Assembly: GCA_036250225.1 (NCBI GenBank)
Contig: JAPZLL010000045.1
Span: 1-64,000 of the forward strand
Direction of reading: 5' to 3'
Length of the DNA: 64,000 nt
Origin: Cercophora sp. LCS_1
Lineage: Eukaryota; Ascomycota; Sordariomycetes; Sordariales; Lasiosphaeriaceae
The position numbers and the translations under genes are program-made. Positions 57,394 through 64,000 of the stretch are shown piece by piece. The stretch's first letter is position 1. Each line of letters opens with the position of its first letter. Below the pieces are notes generated by a model. That model worked only from the letters and a program-made list of their open reading frames with translations, ran no database searches and was not told the origin of the DNA.

Positions 57394-58563
57394 ATGGACA
57401 AAGCAGCCGCCCTACTCCGCTCCCACCTTTCCTCTCCCAGCTCCACCCCCATCACCTGCCCCGGCGTCCAAGATGGCCTCTCAGCCCGCGTCTGCCTCCA
57501 ACAAGGCTTCGAGCACCTCTACATGACCGGCGCCGGCACCGCCATTTCCGCCCTCGGCCAGCCAGATCTAGGCCTCACCACCGCAGACGACATGGTGCGC
57601 AACGCGTCCATGATTGCCTCTTTGGACCGTTCGGTTCCGGTCATTGCAGACTGCGATACGGGATTCGGCGGGCCGGTCATGGTTGCGAGGACGGTGGAAC
57701 GGTATATCATGGCTGGCGTGGCGGGGTTGCATATCGAGGATCAAGTCGTGACCAAACGGTGTGGGCATTTGATGGGAAAGGAACTTGTGGACTGCGAAAC
57801 ATTTGTGGCGAGGATACGGGCGGCGGTTGAGGCACGAAGAAAGCTGGGGAGTGAGATTGTGGTCATTGCAAGGACGGATGCGTTGCAGGGATTGGGGTTT
57901 GATAAGGCTGTGGGGAGACTGAAGAAGGCGGTTGAGGTCGGGGCTGATGTGGTATTTTTGGAGGGGATGAGGAGTGAGGAGGAGATGAGGCGGTTTGTGG
58001 AGGTCATGGTACGTGTTCTCTCCCGTTTGACTTTTATTGTGATTTGGATACTGCCGGGTTTGTGTCTTGTTAGGTTTCTGCCTTGTTCACCTCACACCAC
58101 ACGGGTTGCAGCCAGGTTATATCTCACTTGTAACTACTTTGTGCCCTCATCTTTTGCACCGTTCTAAGTCTGTTTATACTTGGTTTGTATTTTCTTTGCA
58201 TTCTTTTTATATGTCCTTCCCACCGCCTTTTCATATATTACCGATACTGACTGAAGGCAGTCCCCAACACCCTGCCTCCTCAACCAAGTAGCAGGCGGTG
58301 TTACCCCTCTCATCTCGTCGTCAGCCGCCCAAGAAATGGGCTACAAAATTGTCATCTGGCCGTGTTTCGCCATGACAGCCGCGTACCTGGCCTACCAGCG
58401 CGCCGCCAAAGAACTGCTGACAACGGGCATGTTGGCTGATCAGGCCGATCCCACCACCGGTGCTGTTGTTGGCGGTGTTCGTGAGATTTTCGAGGTCTGT
58501 GGGCTTAGCGAGTGCGCCGAGTTTGATTCGATGATGGGCGGGACGTCGTTTAGGGAGGTTTAG
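57394..58563 (+). CDS. Isocitrate lyase/PEP mutase superfamily enzyme
   Basis: Exon 57394-58008 and exon 58261-58563, joined in phase 0 across a 252-nt intron (GTACGT...GCAG), give 305 residues. Motifs are CPGVQDGLSARV, YMTGAGTA, the metal-binding DCDTGFGG, HIEDQVVTKRCGHL (the KRCGH active-site loop of lyase members), VIARTDAL, FLEGMRSEEE and GGVTPLIS before EMGYKIVIWP. The KRCGH loop with the Cys marks a lyase- or hydrolase-type member (methylisocitrate lyase, dimethylmalate lyase, oxaloacetate hydrolase) and not a PEP mutase. The substrate cannot be settled. The long intron could hide a small exon, but the spliced protein is full length for the family. Confidence 0.85.
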
Positions 58564-58861
58564 CTCTGTTCTTTGAATGGTGTGCTGGATAAGAGGGGAA
58601 GCATGGGGGTCGAAGAAATAAGGGCTAGCGGTTGAGAAGTGTTGATTGTGTTTTCTACATGGGTGTAAAATAACGAGGTTCGTGCCTTTCGGATGCGTTG
58701 ATAAGAGATGAGGTTCGTTGTGTCAAGTGAATGGTTTCCTGTGAAGTTCAACATGGGAGAATACGTTTTATCTGAAGGAAGGATCAACAATAGATTCTCT
58801 CAGAGATGTCATGATGAGATATCCAAAAAAAATTTAAAAAATTGTTGCCTATCCGGCAAAC
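58564..58861. other. Convergent spacer
   Basis: 298 bp between the lyase-family gene and the DUF3716 gene. No feature is seen beyond an A7/A6 tract near 58825-58840. Confidence 0.4.
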
Positions 58862-59929
58862 TCACCACCTAGGTATATGGTGCTTAAACCCCTTCTCCTT
58901 CCCCTTGATCAACACATCCACCAACCCCTCCCGCCCCTGCCGTTTCAATTGCCCCTTCCACCCCTCCTCACCCGGATACACCGCCCTCCAGTCCGGCAAC
59001 TTTACACTCCCCACCCAAGCATTCACCATCCCCTCGCCAAATGCCCCATTCTTACTCTTCACGCCATCAAAAATCCCCTCCACCGCTTCCACAATCCCAT
59101 CCCTGTCCAGGCCCTCCCTACTCCAAGCCCACCACGTCTTCGGCTGCCCCCAACTCCCATTCTGGTATGCATTCTCAGCCAAATATCTATTCCCCATTCC
59201 CGTCTTCACCTCCTCACCCTTGGGCACCCTCCAACGTATCAACGCAGCCGGTGTTTTCGCAACCCGGACACAAGCAACCCCCTTCCTATCACAAGCACTG
59301 CACCGTGGCCTGTTCCTAACACGCTCATCCAAACATCTACTGTACGAACAGATACCACCGGTGACAATACAGCGCAAACAATCCTCGTCCCCACGGTTCC
59401 TGACAAACGGATTACGTCGCTTGTATTTGGCACAAGCAATGGCGTAGTTTAGTCGTTCGGAGCCGTCATGCCCTGGCGGAACTGGTGGAGTGAGGGTTGG
59501 CTTGCGGAATTGCCGGAGGACCTTGGAGCGGGTTATTGCCAGTGACAGAGGGGCGGGGAGACCTTCGTGGAGGATGGCGTCGTAGAGTGTTCCTGGGCCG
59601 TAGAGGGCGTCGTGGTAGGCGGCGGGAGGGGGGTGGACATGGTTTGGGGTGTTGGGGAGGTGGTAGTTTATGGTTTCGGGGATGGAGGCGGCGATGTGGG
59701 AGAGATAGCTGCGGATGTGGGGGTTTGAGTAGAGGGAGGGGGCGCGGGTTGGGTGGATGATTGGTTCGGTGTCCTTGCTGGAGGGGTTTTGGTATTTGAT
59801 GAGTTGGGTCATGGTTGCTGAGGGTTTTGATACTGGGTCTGTTGATCGACGGGATGAAGAATGTGATTCTGTAGATTCCGGCAGTGGCTTGTGTTCAGGA
59901 TACAACCGACTCGCTTGATGAGATCCCAA
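58862..59929 (-). CDS. DUF3716-type cysteine-rich fungal protein
   Basis: A single exon of 355 codons with a second in-frame Met (TMTQLIKYQ, about residue 40) as an alternative start. The middle holds a cysteine cluster: CLRCIVTGGICSYSRC, then CSACDRKGVAC about 20 residues later. The spacing C-X2-C-X6-C...C-X2-C-X6-C with Arg-rich linkers resembles DUF3716, a fungus-specific domain that may bind zinc and sits in many proteins of unknown role. The N-terminal third has Pro/His-rich and helical parts. The C-terminal third contains conserved-looking Trp residues (TWWAWSREGLDRDGI). The function is unknown; a nucleic-acid- or protein-binding role is only a guess. Confidence 0.65.
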   Translation of the reverse strand: MGSHQASRLYPEHKPLPESTESHSSSRRSTDPVSKPSATMTQLIKYQNPSSKDTEPIIHPTRAPSLYSNPHIRSYLSHIAASIPETINYHLPNTPNHVHPPPAAYHDALYGPGTLYDAILHEGLPAPLSLAITRSKVLRQFRKPTLTPPVPPGHDGSERLNYAIACAKYKRRNPFVRNRGDEDCLRCIVTGGICSYSRCLDERVRNRPRCSACDRKGVACVRVAKTPAALIRWRVPKGEEVKTGMGNRYLAENAYQNGSWGQPKTWWAWSREGLDRDGIVEAVEGIFDGVKSKNGAFGEGMVNAWVGSVKLPDWRAVYPGEEGWKGQLKRQGREGLVDVLIKGKEKGFKHHIPRW

Positions 59930-60602
59930 ACAGAATAGGGGTCGAGGGTATATAAACTGTCACAGCAACAAGACGATGACCCTTGCAATGCGGTATAGGT
60001 GACTTAGCAATGGAATTGTCCCTTGATAACATCGCTCTCTGTCCCTTCTTTGTCTCCGGGATTGACATGATTGGTTGAGCCTTGGAGTCGATACCTCTGT
60101 CCTCTCCAAGACACATCTCGAAGGGACTAGCAATCGTGAACCTGATCGTGGGACTTGACTCCGAGCTGGACCCCAATTCGTCTCTTGATCGTCAAATACC
60201 TGAATTATGAGATCAGTAGCCTCGACTGGAAATCGTAAAATGGCCAACACATTTTCAGGACTCGTCGCCAAGACAGGCAACACCAACTTTGTCAAACAAA
60301 TCCTTTGTCATAATTCTTCGTCACAACCCATTGTCACAACTCTGCCAAAAACGCACAACAAAGACGAAACTAGCCATGCCATTTATCAACTGAAGCAGGG
60401 GTATTCCTAGGCTGAAGAAAGCTATGCCTCGACCTGCCATGCGCCCAGATCGGCCAAAGGGCGCCGCCCCAAACCAGCCCGGCGCTTTTGGACAAAACAA
60501 CCAACAGATACAATCATAACAACCGACCGACCGAAAGGCATCAAGTCGTCGACCCCAAGTATGGATCATCGTCGTTAGTCGTCAAGTCGAACCCAGTCAA
60601 TA
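59930..60602. other. Spacer between the DUF3716 gene and coronin
   Basis: 673 bp that include the promoter of the minus-strand DUF3716 gene and the 3' UTR of coronin. Short frames only. Confidence 0.5.
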
Positions 60603-62733
60603 CTACGACCGTGCCTCCTCCAACTCGAGCTCCAGCTGTCGGATCCGCTCGCTCTGCTCCTGCGAGCTGGGTCCCACACGCTTCTTGATGGCCTCGACAT
60701 CGCTGACGAGTTGCGCAATAATCTGGCTCTGCGCCGTGATCTTATCTCCCTGTGCCGTGATGATCTTGTTCTGGTGTTCGAAAAGCACCTTGATCTGGTC
60801 CAGAAGCCCAGAATCAGAGGATGCAGCAGCCGTGACTGTAGGGGCGGCCGTCGTGGTAGCCGTGGTTGCCGTGCGGGTAACGGGAGGAGAGGCCGGCTGC
60901 GTCTTGACTGGGGATGGAGGCTTGGCCTGCACGGGTGCGGTAGTTGTAATAGGTGATCGAATAGGAGCAGCGCGAGGAGCAGGTCGGGAGATCTCTTCAA
61001 AGCTGGACGTCTCGGCCTCGTCATCATCCGATGATTCCTCGTTGTCCTGGTACTTGTTGGCCATATTGGAGATGGACTCCTTTTGGTCAGCAGTGGATGG
61101 CGGAGCGCGATAGGCAACAGGAGCCGGGGTGGGTTCTGGCTCCTTCTTGGGCGCAGACGCTGGCGCAGGAGCAGGGGCAGGAGCCGCAGCGGGCTTAAAG
61201 TTGGCCGGAATCTCAACTGGCGCAGTACCCTCGTAAACGCTCTCCAGGTCAATCTTGGGTGGCACACCGGTCTTGCCGTCGAGCCACTCCTTAGCAGACA
61301 CAGCCGGCTTCAGACCAACTGCCGGAGGGTAGATATCCGACTGAAAGGTCTCAGCACGGCGGGGAACGGTAAACGAGATAGGCTCAATGTATGTGTCGTT
61401 GACCGTCTTGAACGCCTTCATCACTTCGTTTTCGTGGACCTATAACTGTTAGTCTCAACCAATCCCGACAGCAGGACACCCACATTGATACCGCGCCGAG
61501 GAAGGAATGCGATTCCTCGCTGCGGTTCGGCCGACTTGTACTCGGACAAAAACTCGAATTTGTCGTTCTCGTATTCAAAGTATCGGATATTGCCGTCGCT
61601 GACGATATGAGCTATGTTCAGACACTGCTGGCGAGTACTTACCCCTTTCCGGCGAGATACAGGCAGTTGGAGCCATCGTCTGTCACCTATCAGCGTCGCA
61701 ACTAAACCGAGACTGCACTGCTTACCCCAGAATGGCATGCAGATGCCCGAGATAGAGTCCAGCGACTGGAACCCGCCAATGGGGTCTTTCCGGCCAGGCT
61801 CCCACAGGCCAATCTGCCTCTCGCTCATGCGCGAGAAACCAGTGGTGGCAATACGGTTGTGCTCGCCCATCCACACAGCACGGCTGTTCTTGGCACCCTC
61901 GTGGCCTGCGTACTCATGCACCGGCGATTGCTGGCGGACATCCCACACACGCAGCTTCTTGTCCCGAGACGTCGTCACCAGGAAAGCGCCGTTTGCGCTC
62001 CACGACAGACTCTGCACGATATCGGGGTGCTTAAGGCTGAGGTTCGCCTGCCCGGTGCTGATATCCCAAAGCTTAAGTGTGAGGTCACCCGATGCCGAGG
62101 CAAGGATGTTCTCGGCTGCCGGGTTGAAGAGAACCTGTCCGACCTTCCTCGAGTGCCCGGTGAGCTTGCTGACGGGGTACACGTCGATCACCTCGTCGCC
62201 GTCCGTGTGTAGAGTGAAGCCCTGCGGCACCTGCCAGACGAACACCTTGCCGTCGTCCGAGGCCGAGGCAATGATATGGTCGTTGAAGGGGTTCCAGTCG
62301 GTGTCCAGCACCGCGGCGGTGTGGCCTCGGAAGAGGGGTATTTGGTCAGGCACCTTGCCGTGCTCGCCCAGGGGAATGACAGCGAACGCGCCACCGCCGC
62401 TGGCTTCCCAATTGACCGAGAGGTATTCCGGGTTGGCCTGCAATTGGCGAGTCGGGTCAGCACGCGACCAGCCATGACATAGCTAGCTGTCTAGCTCTTC
62501 GTACCTTGACGAGGTTGGTGTCCCACGCATTGCGACTAATTCGGAGATTGTCGTAGCAAAACTCCTTTCTCGTCGGCTTTCCAAAAACGTGTCCTGGCCG
62601 AAGCTGCTGTTAGCTCGCCTGTCATGATTCAAGCTCGGTAGCTGCTGCCCTGAGCTGTGTTGACAGACGCCCGGTAATCCGAGCCTCGGGCGCACTCACG
62701 GTATTTCGACGCGCGCACAAAGCGACCGGCCAT
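60603..62733 (-). CDS. CRN1: Coronin, actin-binding WD40 protein
   Basis: Six exons: 62700-62733, 62505-62593, 61726-62437, 61643-61679, 61484-61598 and 60603-61439. Introns are 106, 67, 46, 44 and 44 nt and all phases agree, giving 607 residues. The start MAGRFVRASKYRHVFGKP is the conserved coronin N-terminus with the actin-contacting Arg. WD40 repeats follow (LFRGHTAAVLDTDWNP, KLTGHSRKVGQVLFNP, NILASASGDLTLKLWD, KKLRVWDVRQ), then the coronin extension PISFTVPRRAETFQ and FQSDIYPPA. A long acidic/Pro/Ala-rich linker leads to a C-terminal coiled coil (about 545-600, Leu heptads with a VGPSSQEQ break) for oligomerisation. Coronin acts at cortical actin patches with Arp2/3 and cofilin. Confidence 0.95.
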
Positions 62734-63168
62734 GATGATGTGCGGGATTCAGCAGCTGCTGGGAAGCTCGGTCCGAGTAAAACTCGTCGATAATGATGTG
62801 GGATGCGCTAGCCGACCGGAGTAGTGGCTTTGACGACAGTTTGAGTCGGCGAGTTCCAGGTGAGATTGAGGGCGGCTGAGGCGGGGCATCTCGTCTGTTG
62901 ACCCCTGTCTCGCATCTCCCCACACGGTTGCTTGGCACCCCTCCATCAGCTTCAACGTCAATTCAACGTTGTTGCACTGGGAATCTTTGCGAGGCGCTTT
63001 TTTGGCAGAACATTTTCTGGTTTCATCCACCAAAAAGACACGAACCAGAGAAATATCGTCTGGGTTTTCTAAAACTGCAAATATCACCCCCGAGAATCAT
63101 CGTTGTGACGGTGTCCTTTCTACATACTCAACCAGAATTTTTGCACCTTCAATCAATCATAAGCAATT
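62734..63168. other. Divergent spacer between coronin and tRNA-Val
   Basis: 435 bp with the coronin promoter and leader. No additional gene is supported. Confidence 0.5.
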
Positions 63169-63242
63169 GGTCGGATGGTGTAGTTGGTTATCACGTTCGC
63201 CTCACACGCGAAAGGTCGCCAGTTCGAACCTGGCTTCGATCA
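63169..63242 (+). tRNA. tRNA-Val (CAC)
   Basis: 74 nt with a full cloverleaf: acceptor stem GGTCGGA/TTCGATC (with G-U pairs), an A-box-like TGGTGTAGTTGG from 63176, an anticodon stem TTCGC/GCGAA with loop CTCACAC (anticodon CAC), a B box around AGTTCGAACCT (63221-63231), and A as discriminator base. There is no intron. A T5 run at 63245-63249 follows at once and fits RNA polymerase III termination. Confidence 0.95.
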
Positions 63243-63609
63243 ACTTTTTGCCCCCGAGTCCAACATCTCGCAGGTCGTCGTTGCAAACGAGTATCATTGT
63301 TCCTTTTTGGTCAAGTTGCGCCAGATGCAGCGTTTCAGGTGTAGATCTGACAAGTGCACGCGTGTCGTTGCGGTTGGTTGCCGGGTCCAAGCTTTCGCAG
63401 CTTGACCAACCGGGAAATCTCCAAACAAAAGTTTCCGAGCTCTCTGCGACAAACCGCAAAACTACCAGTGACGTCGTCGCTCCAACTCCGAAGAACGGAG
63501 TACGAAAACAACCAATTTTTTGACCCCGAGTCACCTGGAAGCGACCGCGCTCTCTCATTTCCCTAGACCGCAACGACAGCTTCTCGTTCCATCCTTGCGA
63601 CCAACAACC
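63243..63609. other. Spacer and leader upstream of the CDK11-like gene
   Basis: 367 bp after the tRNA terminator. No gene is seen. It probably holds the promoter and 5' leader of the downstream kinase gene. Confidence 0.5.
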
Positions 63610-64000
63610 ATGGCAAGCAAATCCTCCCGCTGGGCCAACGACGAAGAAGACGCCGCTCTCGAAGCTCAGCGTCGCAAAGAAAAGGAAGAAAAGAAGCGCC
63701 TGAAAGCCGAGAAACTGCGCAAGCAGCAACAAGAAGCGCAACCCCCAACCACCACCCCCGACGAATCTTCAGCCCACCAACAGCCCCCCGCCAAACGCCG
63801 CCGCCTCTCCCCTCAACCACCACCACCTCAAGTCCCAAAACTCCTCCGCTTCGAAGGGAGCACAATCTCCCCCTCACCATCCGTCGAAACCTACACCAAA
63901 CTCAACGACATCGAAGAAGGCGCCTACGGCTTCGTCTCGCGCGCCCAGTCCACCCTCACCCACGAAATCGTCGCGCTCAAACGTCTCAAACACGACCCCA
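63610..64000 (+). CDS. CDK11/PITSLRE-type cyclin-dependent kinase, 5' part
   Basis: The frame starts at an ATG in good context (CAACCATGG) and stays open to the window edge, so only the first 130 residues are seen. The N-terminus is charged and Lys/Glu/Arg-rich (EKEEKKRLKAEKLRKQQQ), then Pro/Ser-rich with a PAKRRRL nuclear-type basic motif. The kinase domain opens at YTKLNDIEEGAYGFVSRA (Gly-rich loop) followed by the ATP-binding Lys in EIVALKRLK. The ExEEGxYGxVxRA pattern with this type of tail fits the CDK11/PITSLRE group (fission yeast Ppk23-like), linked to transcription and splicing control. The rest lies outside the window. Confidence 0.8.
   Translation, partial: MASKSSRWANDEEDAALEAQRRKEKEEKKRLKAEKLRKQQQEAQPPTTTPDESSAHQQPPAKRRRLSPQPPPPQVPKLLRFEGSTISPSPSVETYTKLNDIEEGAYGFVSRAQSTLTHEIVALKRLKHDP

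Overview
This is nuclear DNA of a filamentous ascomycete (Pezizomycotina), most likely a Sordariomycete. The basis is: compact genes with many 44-110 nt introns carrying GTRNGT donors and CTRAC-type branch sites; a fused three-domain tryptophan gene of fungal type; fungal-only families (DUF3176, DUF3716, Atg1, a Sip3/Lam-like sterol-transfer protein); and an AT-rich, TpA-rich block beside normal GC-richer sequence, as repeat-induced point mutation (RIP) leaves behind. Species cannot be fixed from the sequence alone.

Layout. 1-~4480 is an AT-rich, gene-dead block with decayed reading frames, a proline-rich tandem-repeat relic and one unmutated GC-rich island made of consecutive hairpins. 5.6-12.4 kb holds a small putative secreted protein and two tandem DUF3176 membrane-protein genes, both altered. 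A degenerate, intron-containing tRNA-Trp lies at 13.6 kb. From 14 kb on the DNA is dense housekeeping euchromatin: Sip3/Lam-like BAR-PH-VASt protein (-), Use1 SNARE (+), BRCT-WGR protein without a PARP domain (-), TRP1 trifunctional enzyme (-), Nup188 (+), Tim9 (-), RhoGAP (+), Dal5-type MFS transporter (+), Gpi10 mannosyltransferase (-), ornithine aminotransferase (+), Atg1 kinase (+), zeta-toxin-fold P-loop protein (-), isocitrate lyase/PEP mutase-family enzyme (+), DUF3716 protein (-), coronin (-), tRNA-Val(CAC) (+) and the 5' end of a CDK11/PITSLRE-type kinase (+) cut by the window edge.

Most genes are unrelated in function. Several pairs are divergent with short shared promoters (Sip3-like/USE1, TRP1/NUP188, GPI10/ornithine aminotransferase). 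A perfect TGACTCA lies about 125 bp upstream of TRP1, as expected for cross-pathway (Gcn4/Cpc1) control. Two large gene-free stretches precede the RhoGAP gene (about 3.9 kb) and ATG1 (about 5 kb).

Exon-intron structures were worked out by hand from splice signals, reading phase and family conservation. Tim9 (three short exons, the first only 17 nt) is easy to miss. No new defence or mobile system is evident. The observations most worth a second look are the GC-hairpin island, the altered DUF3176 pair, the fully open 300-nt first intron of the RhoGAP gene, the catalytic-domain-less BRCT-WGR protein and the decayed tRNA-Trp.
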